This document shows, in pieces, positions 49,480 to 59,684 of a DNA stretch of 64,000 nucleotides. The position numbers and the translations under genes were made by a program. Source of the stretch: Zhengitettix transpicula (taxonomy: Eukaryota; Arthropoda; Insecta; Orthoptera; Tetrigidae); the NCBI GenBank assembly GCA_037074705.1, contig CM073595.1, positions 48,851,639-48,915,638 of the forward strand, read 5' to 3'. Below the pieces are notes generated by a model. It was given only the letters and a program-made list of their open reading frames with translations. It made no database searches and had not been told where the DNA came from. The stretch's first letter is position 1; each line of letters starts with the position of its first letter.

Positions 49480-50075
49480 CTTTCGCAACAGAATTACTTT
49501 CAAGACGTCTGTATGCCGATCTTGTCTCAGAAATAATCTTAAGAATTTATTGTACATTAGCAACACATCAGCGCTAAGCCGTGACGGACAGCGGAATAAA
49601 TAACTGAGTAAAAAAATATGATAATTTGCAAAGTAATTCATAAAAATTTAATATTATAACCTTTAATTCTAAAATTTGGGCTTCACCGGGTGTACAGTAG
49701 TAAAGGAATTTGGAGTATTAAAAATCTAAAATTTGAAAGAAAATACATTTAAAAATGTATGGACATAAATTGTTAGTTAAAATTATATAAGATTAAATAA
49801 ACTTTCAATTTGAATACAATCAAATCATACAAATTTAATACAACAAATTTTTGAAATTTCGTTTAAAATTTCTCGTATACAACATTATTGTATCACACAT
49901 GTAGCTTATTTTCCTATAATATACATACAACCCATTCACAACTTTTCTTATTGTTTACTTTCCGAAAAAAAATATATCATGTCTAGTCTACCACGAACGG
50001 TCATTCAAACGTTTGAAAAATTCATGTTATTTATGATTATATTCTTCGGAAAGCGCGCTACTGAAATTGTACAAT
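49480..50075. other. AT-rich spacer
   Basis: No recognisable feature between the long-armed element and the piggyBac-like fragment. Confidence 0.5.
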
Positions 50076-50133
50076 GTAATTGAGGATCTACAGTGTAGTT
50101 TTTACTTTATCATTTGTATATTCATCCCCAAAA

Positions 50134-50430
50134 ATGTCAAGACATTCGAGGAATATCAATTTATTAGACAAAATAAATAATATCGACAAGGATTGTTCGG
50201 AAGATGATCAAGAAATTTCCGGTATTGATAATGAAAATAATTTTAACTTATTTGACAGCGACACGGACGAAGAGAATATTTTGAATATACGAAGAGGACA
50301 AAAAAGAAAGAGATTTATAGTTAGTTCCGAAAGTGAAAATGAGGAAGAGATTGAAACTGCTATGGACTGAACTGTTTGGCAAAAAATAAAATAAGGGTCT
50401 TTCTGACTTATGGCCATTTTATTTATTTTT
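50134..50430 (+). pseudogene. piggyBac-like transposase N-terminal fragment
   Basis: The frame open from 50080 has an internal ATG at 50134 after CCCCAAAA, a better context than the first ATG. From there 78 codons run to a TGA at 50368-50370. The product is acidic, with D-C-S-E-D-D-Q-E-I-S-G-I-D, then F-D-S-D-T-D-E-E-N-I-L, a basic R-R-G-Q-K-R-K-R patch, S-S-E-S-E-N-E-E-E-I-E and M-D. Reading through the stop gives T-V-W-Q-K-I, and a D-G-T-x-W-x-x-I step after an acidic leader is typical of piggyBac transposases. The sequence loses resemblance beyond about 50,430 and the catalytic domain is missing. It is a truncated remnant, or less likely a small acidic nuclear protein with a basic localisation signal. 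Terminal repeats were not found. Confidence 0.45.
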
Positions 50431-50479
50431 GTGAAATGAAAATGTCAGTCAATTATAATAATAAAGCAGAGTTACTTTA

Positions 50480-52130
50480 TAATGGTTTTAACTGTATAAC
50501 CTGAAAAATTCATAAAGTGGCTCGGTAATCATATTAAATATTGCAATTAAAATTCAACAAAAATATTATTAAATAAACCTTTCTTCAAACTGTAAAGCTG
50601 TTCAGCTGCATTTATCTTCTACGATCCTTTTTATATACTACAGTCACTTTGTTTTCTAATCGTGATTTGACCGGATCTGTACGGATCTCAAAAACTTAGT
50701 TCACAAGAGACACGAACGGTAAAAAAAAGGCACACACAAATACTTATGTAGATTGAAGATTTAAAGTATTCTTCTGTGCCGCCGAGGTATAGATTGCTAA
50801 AATATTATCATGAATGTGTTAACGCGAATGCGCATAAATGTCGTAAGCGTGTAAGCTCCTGCCATGAGCGGATACATGCTGTGATGATGTGACAAATAGT
50901 TAATGCAAACTCTCGAAAGGGCCTTGTAACCGAGAATTGAGCCTATAATCAACACTCAAAACCCTTGAGAAATATAAGGCTTTTCGGCAATTGCTCAGTA
51001 AGAATAACTAGATGAACGCTGACCAATAATTTGATTTGGTTATGCCAATATAATGCAATTACCCACTTATAGAAACATGTTTCGCACATTCCATTGTATA
51101 TGGTGTGGAAAAGAGTAAAAAAAATGGAGTGCAATGGGTAAAAGGAAGTTCAGTCATTTTGAACAGGAAAAACACTCTTCCTATTCAGGGGTTAATCAGA
51201 ACCAAACAGGCGAGTCAGAGAACTCCCCCCCCCCTTTTTTTTAGGTAAACAAACCAACTGAGTCCGTTAATAGTAATCTATGTAAAAAAACTGAATACTA
51301 TCAAATAAAGAAAAATGGCTATCGACGCCTTTGCATCTTCAAATCGAAATCCATCCCGGAATATTTGTATAGTCGTTAACTAACAAAATTCTGACTTTTT
51401 AATCAAATGTAACAAATATTAAATCCCGTATGATGGTATTGTTATGCGAAATAATAATTACCTACATAAATGTCACATACTAAAACATTTGAAATCATAA
51501 TTTAATTAGCTAATTTTGCTTGAAACCTCTTCCTGCAAGTCCGTTCCACAATGTACAAAAGTATTATGCGTTAAAAACACGTGTAGCGTGCAATAAAAAA
51601 TTGTGGTTGTTGATATTTTCAAGTAATGTACGTCTTATAGCGAGATGTACGACACAATTTACAGTTATTGTAAATATTTAATTGAAGTTGTATAATGAGT
51701 ACAGCGTAAGTGAAGCTCACCCTTGCAATCCGGAGCCAATCTCGATGTGAGCGCAGGGGTCGAACAAGGAACTTCAGGTTTTGAAGATCCAGTTCCGAGC
51801 AACGCCTTCTTTCCTTCACTGAAATCAAAGGGAAATTGTGTTACAAAACATCCGGAACTAGTATTTGGAATAGACCTCGCTACAACTATGGTCTAACGTT
51901 CAGCACTTAAACAACTCGGAAAAATTATGACAGGGAAAGTTTTAACCCTTTGAAAGCCTGCAGCTTCCCTCAGAGGAGAAAACAATACATTTAATTTCCA
52001 TATATCTATGTAACCATCTCATGCCGTTAGAATGACTTGACAGGTATGATACAAGGGAAGTGAGCTGTCTTAAACGAATACTTGCCTTTTCTTTGGCATC
52101 AATCGTTTAACGAAATGCTTCAAAAAAGGT
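50480..52130. other. AT-rich stretch without recognisable gene
   Basis: Contains a short C-run plus T-run at 51224-51242 and a slightly GC-richer patch at 51700-51810 on which a 69-codon minus-strand frame (51619-51828) lies. That frame has readable Arg/Leu-rich sequence (L-V-R-P-L-R-S-H-R-D-W-L) but no known motif. Confidence 0.4.
51224..51242. repeat. C-homopolymer followed by T-homopolymer
   Basis: About 11 C followed by 8 T. Confidence 0.85.
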
Positions 52131-52135
52131 TCCTA

Positions 52136-52671
52136 AATAAAGCGATTTAAAATGTACTGATAAAATTTATTCAAGCATTATTGTTAATAATCTTTTTAAC
52201 TTTATAGTAATAGATGTCCATAAATGATTATTGGAAACAACTTATACCTGTATTATTCTATATTTATTTTATTTAATATCCTAAAATTATTAAAAATGTT
52301 TAAAATACGATACCTTAATTTCATAAATAAAGAGATTCAAAATGTACTGATAAAATTTATTCAAGCATTATTGTTAATAATCTTTTTAACTTTATAGTAA
52401 TAAATATCCATCAATGATTATTGGAAACAACTTTTCCCTGTATTATTCTCTTTTTTTTTAATATCCTAAAATTATTAAAAATGTTTAAACAACGATACCT
52501 TAATTTAATAAATAAAGAGATTCAAAATGTACTGATAAAATTTATTCAAGCATTAACGTTAATAATCTTTTTAACTTTATAGTAATAAATGTCCATAAAT
52601 GATTATGGAAAACAATTTATCCCTGTACTATTCTATATTTATTTTTCTTAATATCCTAAAATTATTATTAA
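52136..52671. repeat. Tandem repeat, three copies of a 185-190 bp unit
   Basis: Unit starts are at 52136, 52326 and 52511, each opening AATAAAG(C/A)GATT and continuing AAAATGTACTGATAAAATTT. Copies 1 and 2 are about 190 and 185 bp; copy 3 breaks off near 52,671 where the unit would run into AAATGTTTAAA. Identity between copies is high, with mismatches at only a few percent of positions plus small indels, so the array is recent. Unit length is in the range of insect satellite DNA. Confidence 0.9.
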
Positions 52672-52674
52672 TGA

Positions 52675-53555
52675 ATGAACACACTCCCACTTGACAAATA
52701 TGATTACTGATAATATTGTTACTAAAAATTTTCTTGTTGAATATGAAAGAAAGAAAATATGAAGAAAATATATTTATATCTTCCATTTTGATGATCGGAA
52801 ATAGAAGTGAGATGTTTGTTAGTTGTAAAATACACACATTTATTCACCGTTAGCCCCCTTATGAGGAAATAGGATTCGTCACAGCTTTTTACAAAAGGAA
52901 TTATGTAATTAATAAATGAGTAACGGAATACATTATAAGTAAGAGTAAAATTAAATACAACGTAAGTAATCGTAATTACTTAAATTGTACAACTAAATAT
53001 TAAACACTATATATTATTTTAAAGCTTCTAAGTCAAGCAATACTTTATTCGCCTTAAGTAATATTAGTTTCTATTTCTATAAACACTAGAATATTCATAT
53101 GTTCTGATGTATATGCGTTTCATAGTTATGAAAATATATTTGGTTTACACAGAAGTGATTACAGAAATACGTAGGCTGATGGAGAAGTGATAAAAGTGAA
53201 ACTTGAAGTTTACAATAAGGGGTTGAAAACAGAGAATGGTCACAAGTCACGAGAAAAAACTAGGGGAATTCTGGAACCTTTCACATACGTGGAACGACGG
53301 ATTTGGTATTTAGAATTTCAATAAATTATTATAATTAAATAATTAATTCAACACGAAAGAAATAAGGTATAAAAATCTTATATTTGATTAGTTTTAATCA
53401 GATTCAGGAAAATTATTTGGTTCGAATTTTTTACTGAAAAGATTTCTTACGAAAATATCTAATCCAGAGAGGAAATTTGAAAGGAAGATAACTGTAAAAA
53501 TTGACTGCAATTTTATTCACGAATACTAACGTTCGAAAGAGAATAGTTAAAAATG
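52675..53555. other. AT-rich spacer
   Basis: No recognisable feature. The minus-strand frame 52628-52837 partly overlaps the tandem array and is not a gene. Confidence 0.5.
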
Positions 53556-53559
53556 CATG

Positions 53560-53850
53560 ACGCAAATCGCTTTTCTAGTAGCTTATTTGATAATTACGAA
53601 TTTCACACAACGTCATAATTAATTGTTATTGATATTTTAAAGTTATATATCAATCGTATTTTGTAATCGTGTAATACAGAATGTTTTGACTGTCCACGTT
53701 GTCCCCAGAAACGTGACTGGGAAATTGTAAAAGAAAAAAAATACATTTTCTTAAAAAATAAATATTATTAGAAAGGGTTGAAATCAGAAAAAAAATTTAT
53801 CAAATTTAAAACAGAATAATTAATAAAAACGTTTCCTCCCTGACGGTGTG
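53560..53850. repeat. Dispersed repeat block, copy 1
   Basis: This block matches 55915-56380 in the same orientation. Shared landmarks in order are ATCGCTTTTCTA, AGCTTATT, CGTCATAAT, TTGTTATTGA, ATTTTAAAGTTATAT, GTAAT...ATAATACAGAA, CCAGAAACGTGACT and ATCAAATTTAAAACA. Copy 2 is interrupted by the palindromic insert at 56131-56295. The family is unknown and no coding capacity is visible. Confidence 0.7.
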
Positions 53851-53854
53851 CAAT

Positions 53855-55540
53855 TGCAAATAAATTCGGTTATAATAGTTTCATAAAAAGTAATTTTAAA
53901 ATTAGAAAACAAATCAGTAAATGATTTATGTACTTTCTCTGCTTTGATTGCGGGATGGTAGAGCAATAAATCTATATAAATATAGGTGAATTATTGTTTA
54001 ATGTTCAATATTATTACAAAATATTACTGGAACAGTATATTAAAAAAAATTATAGCTGACAAGTGAAAAGTATTACGTTTTTTTTCGATACAAGATTCTT
54101 TCAGGCATCTACATTTTTAAATTAAAACAATTTAAAATTCAAAATGGTTAATAATTATCTTTCACACTTAGCTGAAGTTCAATTATAAATATTTATTTTC
54201 TAATCTTAATTACTTTTTTACTTCTACAAGCTTTATATTATGAGATAATGTATATAACACAGGCTACCAGATTATATTTTGATATAGGAAGAACGAAATT
54301 AATTCCAACATAAAGAAATATAACTGTAATAAATTCGGCGACACATTTAAATAATTAAGATTCATTTACAAACTACGTTTCAGCAGTTCACTATGAATTA
54401 CAGTCGTCAAACGTTGAATTTTTCCTTGCTCACCAATAACTGAATATTCTACAATAATACTAATGCATAATTCAGTCAATAATAAAGTCTAATTTAATTC
54501 CATTTTAAATATATACGAGTTTTAATAAATTGCTTCTCCTAATTTGTGTTTCTTTAAAATAAATTAGCAACGTTTGCGTAGTTAATTATTCAATCGTATA
54601 ACACAATTCCGTTATACCGGAATTAATAATTACTAAATTTGAATAAAAAATCAGGGAAATTATTAGTCAAAATGAAACTCGCCAATGTACATTTTAAGCA
54701 ACAGATGTTCTATGTTTTCAAAAACCTCATTTAAGAAATTTATAATCTTTATTCAGATTTTAAGCAGAAGAAGGCAATAGTCACATCCCATAATTTGGAA
54801 TCAAAATAAAATTTACTGAGCGATCAAAAATTGTGCCCAAAAGAGTTATTCAAAGCATATTTCGTTTATATTTTAGAATTAAATTTTGAGTTATATATAT
54901 TTGTTTTTATGTCAATTTTTTTATATTATTGTGTTTTCCCGTAGATAATTGTGTAGTTATTGGAATATATTAAGTTGAGATATAATCATAATTTTTGCCA
55001 GTGAATAAGTTTCCTCAATTATTCTATTAATTAGCGTAAAATCCCGTTTATGATACTGATACTTCCTTTTGTAAAACTTGTGATCTAGTAAAATTTCATT
55101 CTTTCGATACGACACTGATTGTGAATTATATAATTGTCTACTGCGTCGCAGTATAGGTTACTATTTCACGTTTTATATTTGTTTGAAACTGGTAAGGATC
55201 AGCCAGATGCATATAAACAGCAATAATATCAGTGAAAGTTGTCACTGCAGAGTTCATACGGGCAATGGTTGACATAAGTAGCTTAGAGAATCGTGAACCT
55301 GACAAAGCCCATTTCATACGAGCTATGGAATTATTAATGTCCACATCAAATTAGATTATGATAGTTTTTGTAAAAAAAAATAATTTGTTTTCGAAAAAAA
55401 AAAGTTGCTGTGGATCAAGCACAAATGTTTTACCGCTGCGAACAGTAATGTTTGCCGAGATTGGAAAAATTGTTTTATTAAATTAATTTTTATTCTATAC
55501 GTATGGATAATGCTTGGAAATAAAAATCAGTTCAGTTTCA
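53855..55540. other. AT-rich stretch with a repeat fragment and one unmatched frame
   Basis: A block near 54,385-54,425 (CACTATGAATTACAG...CGTCAAACG) matches one near 57,763-57,795. A 68-codon minus-strand frame at 55138-55344 contains an internal echo, S-I-A-R-M-K and T-I-A-R-M-N-S-A-V-T about 23 residues apart. I do not recognise it and do not call it a gene. Confidence 0.4.
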
Positions 55541-55544
55541 GCAG

Positions 55545-55854
55545 TTAAATCACTATTATCTGAAGACTAATGTTACGTTGTCTCTAAGAAAAGGCATATA
55601 ATCCTTCGTACAAATTTATTTAAATGCGAAAACTATATTTTCCTGACTTTATGTAATTTTACGCTGATTATTTATGGTATTTCAAATTTATATCGGCATT
55701 TAAATCACTATTATCTGAACACTAATGTTACGTTTTATCTAAGAAGTGGCATATAAATCCTTCATACAAATTTATTTAAATGCGAAAACTATTTTTTTCT
55801 GACTTCATTTAATTTTACGCTGATTATTTACGGTTTTTCAAATTTATATCGGCA
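55545..55854. repeat. Tandem duplication of a 155-bp unit
   Basis: Copy 1 is 55545-55699 and copy 2 is 55700-55854. Both begin TTAAATCACTATTATCTGAA and end TTTCAAATTTATATCGGCA. Mismatches are at roughly one base in ten. It directly precedes copy 2 of the dispersed block. Confidence 0.9.
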
Positions 55855-55914
55855 CAAATATATTGTTACTAGAATATAGTTACCAAAAAGATTCGTGACA
55901 CTAACTTTTCATCA

Positions 55915-56380
55915 AATAAATCGCTTTTCTACTAGCTTATTAGATAACTAAGAATACACAGAACGTCATAATCCATTGTTATTGACATTTTAAAGTTATA
56001 TTACAAACGTATTATGTAATGCTATAATACAGAAATTTTTTTATCTCCTTGTTGTCTCCAGAAACGTGACTAGGAAATCGTAAACGAACAAAAATACAAT
56101 TTGGTAATAAATTAAATAATACTAGAAAAGATAGAATTCTCGGGTTTCAACCCGGGCCAATAGTCTGTTGAATAACAACGTTTCGACGGCGAGCTCCGCC
56201 ATCGTCACCAGGTAAACTGTTATTCAATAAACAATTGTCCCGGGTTGAGACCCGAGAATTTTATCTAGAACATATTCACCGGGAAAGCCGCTCTCTAATA
56301 CTAGAAAAGCATTGAAAACGCCATTTTATTATCAAATTTAAAACACGATAATTAAAAAACAGCGTTTCATGGCCGACTTC
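55915..56380. repeat. Dispersed repeat block, copy 2, with insertion
   Basis: Diverged copy of 53560-53850, in the same orientation, split by the 165-bp palindromic insert. The two halves rejoin in alignment when one copy of the 14-bp duplication and the insert are removed, which shows that the insertion happened after the blocks had been duplicated. Confidence 0.7.
56131..56295. mobile_element. 165-bp palindromic insertion with 14-bp target-site duplication
   Basis: The insert is bounded by two perfect copies of TAATACTAGAAAAG (56117-56130 and 56296-56309). Inside, ATTCTCGGGTTTCAACCCGGG (56136-56156) is mirrored by its inverted copy at 56239-56259 with one mismatch. A second, inner pair (GTTGAATAAC / GTTATTCAAT) and a core GGCGAGCTCCGCC flanked by CAACGTTTCGAC and GATGGCG-type halves complete a nested palindrome. 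Beyond the right arm is a short tail with ATTCACCGGGAAAGCCGC. It is GC- and CpG-rich compared with its surroundings and has no coding capacity. A 14-bp duplication is longer than the usual 2-10 bp of DNA transposons and fits target-primed retroposition, though the palindrome argues for a DNA element. Confidence 0.8.
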
Positions 56381-56384
56381 GATT

Positions 56385-57920
56385 GTGGAATTGTAATAAA
56401 ATTAAGTAATATTTTTATTGGAAAATTTAGATTAACAAGTTTATAACGTGCGGTTTGTCCACACGATGAATGACGATATCTTCAAATCAAATGGTGCAAC
56501 GCTGTTCTTCCAAACAAATAATTCTGTATTGATTAAAAGGTTTTTAATTAATTAAATACTGATTTTTATATGAAATTTCATTAAAAAATATGTAATGTTC
56601 TAAATGTAATACTGATACTAGAAAAAGGTTCGCACAATTTATTATTGTTTCTTCCTGCGTTACGAATAACAGAATTCACAATATTACACCAGTAATTACA
56701 TTGTATATATTTAATACTGCAAATGGGCTGTTGCCCTGTGGCAGTTTCACCAATGTACAAAGCATAAGCTTTTAAGAGTGCGTAAAGCCTGGCCTTTTTC
56801 TTCCCTGCAGGCGAGTGTTTCCCATTCAGCCGCAAATTCGCCCAAAATTCGAGAACTACCTCAGTCAAATTATGTTTAAAAGAATTGTGTGTTCCTCTCC
56901 GCATGGGATACCAAACTGCTGCCCTATATTCTACGACAGTTCGTGAAAGCAATCTTTAGGCAACCGACTTTGCGTACTTTTGTTCAGTATTCTATTAATG
57001 AAGTGTAACGCCCTCCGCCCCCTTCGCGCTTCTGCAGTGACGCGCTCGTATCAATTTAAGTTCTCATTAAACGGTCCGTCTAAATATTTCCACGTGTAAA
57101 CAAAAGCCACAGTTTCATTAACCATTTTATATTTCGCAAGAATAATATTTTTATTCTCAGTAAAATAATATTTTTATTTATGTTTATTTACTTAATATTG
57201 ATTTCTGTCCATATTTTAGAACGTTTAATTCTTTTGTACATAAAAGCAGTTATCATCACTTATAATAAACTACATAAAATCACGGAAGAATTCTGACAAA
57301 CAAGGAAGTGTTGCAAGAATGCGAGACGGAACAGAAAATAATCCATAAAAAAGAATACCACGATTACGTGTACACATTTTGTGTCCTAGAAATAAAACTT
57401 CAACACTAATATAAAGAAAAGTAATACGCTAAAATTCTCACATATATAACGATTTTTTTTTTAGAAAACATGCCTCTGAGATTCGTCCTCGATATTAAAT
57501 TAAATGGCCTGTGCTAATTAAATTCAAAACCATTACGCTTCTGTAACATTGATAATATTATTCAAGTATGGCCTGTAATAAAATCTCAGCATAATTTATT
57601 TGGGAAAATATAATTTTAAGCGTTGTACATCATAAAATAGTAGTAACTACAGAACGAAGAAAAAATATAACGTGGGCTTTGGCGGCCGTAATTTTATTCA
57701 TTATCTGAACTTTTCATTTACAGTTAATAAATAGTTCATTGCCGTAATTTGTAGACAATTCACTATGAATTGTCAGCGTCAAACGCTCTTGTTACAATTT
57801 GTAAAAAAAAAATGTAATCCACACCTTATATCTAATTACTTGATGCAATTTGGATTTATACAGCGTGCCTTGATATAACAAGCTTAGGCTACTGTAAAAG
57901 GCAATGCTTAAAACGCGCGT
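56385..57920. other. Mixed stretch with a weak retroelement-like frame
   Basis: The minus-strand frame 56581-56952 (123 codons) begins S-R-T-V-V-E-Y-R-A-A-V-W-Y-P, which is reminiscent of the L-V-R-x-x-L-E-Y-x-x-x-V-W-x-P step near the C-terminus of LINE reverse transcriptases. The rest of the frame (a K-K-K-A-R-L-Y-A-L-L-K-A-Y-A segment and others) does not follow the LINE pattern, so the match may be chance. A copy of the CACTATGAATT...CGTCAAACG block lies near 57,763-57,795. Confidence 0.25.
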
Positions 57921-57929
57921 TATCAATTA

Positions 57930-58190
57930 AATAGAAATGGAATTAATGTGGCGGTGAAGTACATAACGCTGCACAGGACCGACTTTTATATTTATTCGGA
58001 GGGGGATGTAGTTACCCCACAGCTCTCCCGTGACGTGTGATCCTGCCATCATCAAACACTTCTCCCGATAATTATTACCAGTCGCAATGTTAGCAGAATA
58101 AAAGTGCACGCCACAAAAAATCCAAAGGGAAACCGATGTTGAACCGGGTTCGGAATAAGGTGGTGAGGTTTTCTTACATAACAAGTAAAA
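57930..58190 (-). promoter_or_regulatory. Moderately GC-richer block with TATA-like core on the minus strand
   Basis: Read on the minus strand, TATAAAAG (complement of 57983-57990) lies about 25-30 bases upstream of a CAGCGTT start-like region, with CACGTCACGGGAG and GGGGTAACTACATCCCC upstream. The latter contains a short palindrome. The 85-codon frame 57927-58184 runs through and has no known motif. The pattern would suit an LTR or another element's promoter as well as a host promoter; no second LTR is seen. Confidence 0.25.
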
Positions 58191-58199
58191 GACAATTTT

Positions 58200-58815
58200 T
58201 TGGCACTCACGTGGCGATAAACAATTTATATAGTATCAGAAAGATTATTAAATAAATGGTTGTTCAAAATATTGCATCAGCTAATACAATTCGATGTGGG
58301 CTCTCCAAATTAATCATAAAATACTGTCAAGCCTTGCTCATTTGAATGCCTAACCTAAAAGGAGAGAGAAAGTCTCAACCTTCCTGAGATATTCACAAGT
58401 AAATATGTAGTATTCCGCAGATTCTATTTATAAGCAAGCGAAATGTCAGGGCGTACATTTTCTGTTTTTTTATTATTCTTTAATAAAAGAATTGAATGGA
58501 ACCGGATTTGAATTAATTGTTGAGTAATAAAATACTAGTGACACATTTCACCTTTAACAAACTCTGGACTACTCCTTACAACACTTCCCATTTATGTACA
58601 TTTATTTCATGTCAAAATGGTCTTTCGTGACATCTCAAGACGAGAACAATTAAATTAAGCGTTGGACTTTATTCATTCTTAACTAGCTCATGAATAATCT
58701 ATAGCCAGTCATAAAAACAGTAAATTTTATATTGTTAATTGATAACATCTTTAACGTACAAAACTAGATATTTTAATAATCAAAATAAATTTATATTCAT
58801 CGTAAAAAATATTAT
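58200..58815. other. AT-rich spacer
   Basis: No recognisable feature. Confidence 0.5.
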
Positions 58816-58823
58816 TTCATATT

Positions 58824-59333
58824 AAATGTCACAACGTTTCTGTACATATTTACCCCATTTCAGACTGACTGAAAGAAAGGTTTTAGTTGAAGTTATAAAA
58901 GTTTCCTCAGTCTGCCTAAGAACATTACTAATTAGGTTTCTACGATAAGTGATATGTGTGCTTTTTCGATTTTATTAAGCTTAATAAATAAGATAACAAG
59001 GTCATGTATAACAAACGATAAACAACATTTAGCACAAAAGAGAACTGTTGTTTATCTTTTAGATTTATATTATTCAATTTTTTATATAAATTTGTAATTT
59101 TAATTGTTCTCTTGACTCAATGAAATTTTTACATGTTTTATTTAACTGCATAAAAACGTATTTTCTACAATAAGAAAAAGCACACTTATAGTTTTGATGT
59201 TCCTTTAACGTAAAAATACTAATCGATAATAATCATAACCAGACTGAGAAAACGTTCACAAAACATACCTTTCTTTCATTCAGACAGCCTGAAGAGGGTA
59301 CAAATACGTACAGAAACGTTGTTCTGTTAAATA
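58824..59333. mobile_element. MITE-like palindromic element C, GAAACGTTG family
   Basis: The left end has CACAACGTTTCTGTACATATTTACCCC and ACTGAAAGAAAGG. The right end mirrors this with CCTTTCTTTCATTCAG, GAGGGTACAAATACGTACAGAAACGTTGTTC. Further inside, GTGTGCTTTTTCG near 58958 and AGAAAAAGCACAC near 59172 are also inverted. The element is about 510 bp, longer than copy A (23669-23980), and shares ends and an interior ACATGTTTTATTTAACTG stretch with it. No coding capacity. Confidence 0.7.
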
Positions 59334-59334
59334 T

Positions 59335-59680
59335 AAAATATTTTCCACGATCAATATTTATTTTTGAATTATAAAAATGTGTTTATGGTTTTTAATTGCA
59401 GCTTTATAAATTATTTGTTATAGTAATGTTGTAGAGACCAATTTCTAATAATTTGTTTATTCCCTTAGCAGATGAGAATGTCATCGAAATATCATAAAAC
59501 TGCAAGAACATTTTAAAATTATTTGTTTTGTAACCATTACATTAATTTCATAACAATTGCAGCAGAAAAATAAGAGTTTCTACAAATTTATATCGAAGTC
59601 TTATCAGCAACTAAATATTTCGTAACATAGCAAAGAGAAAGTATTGAAGAAAGCGTTAACGAAGAATTGTGATGATATAG
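59335..59680. other. AT-rich spacer
   Basis: No recognisable feature. Confidence 0.5.
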
Positions 59681-59684
59681 TGTT

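Noticed and set aside
56581..56952. 123-codon minus-strand frame with a V-E-Y...V-W-Y-P start resembling a LINE C-terminus
   Set aside because: Only about ten residues fit; the following sequence does not match the family, so it was left as a remark in the region entry.
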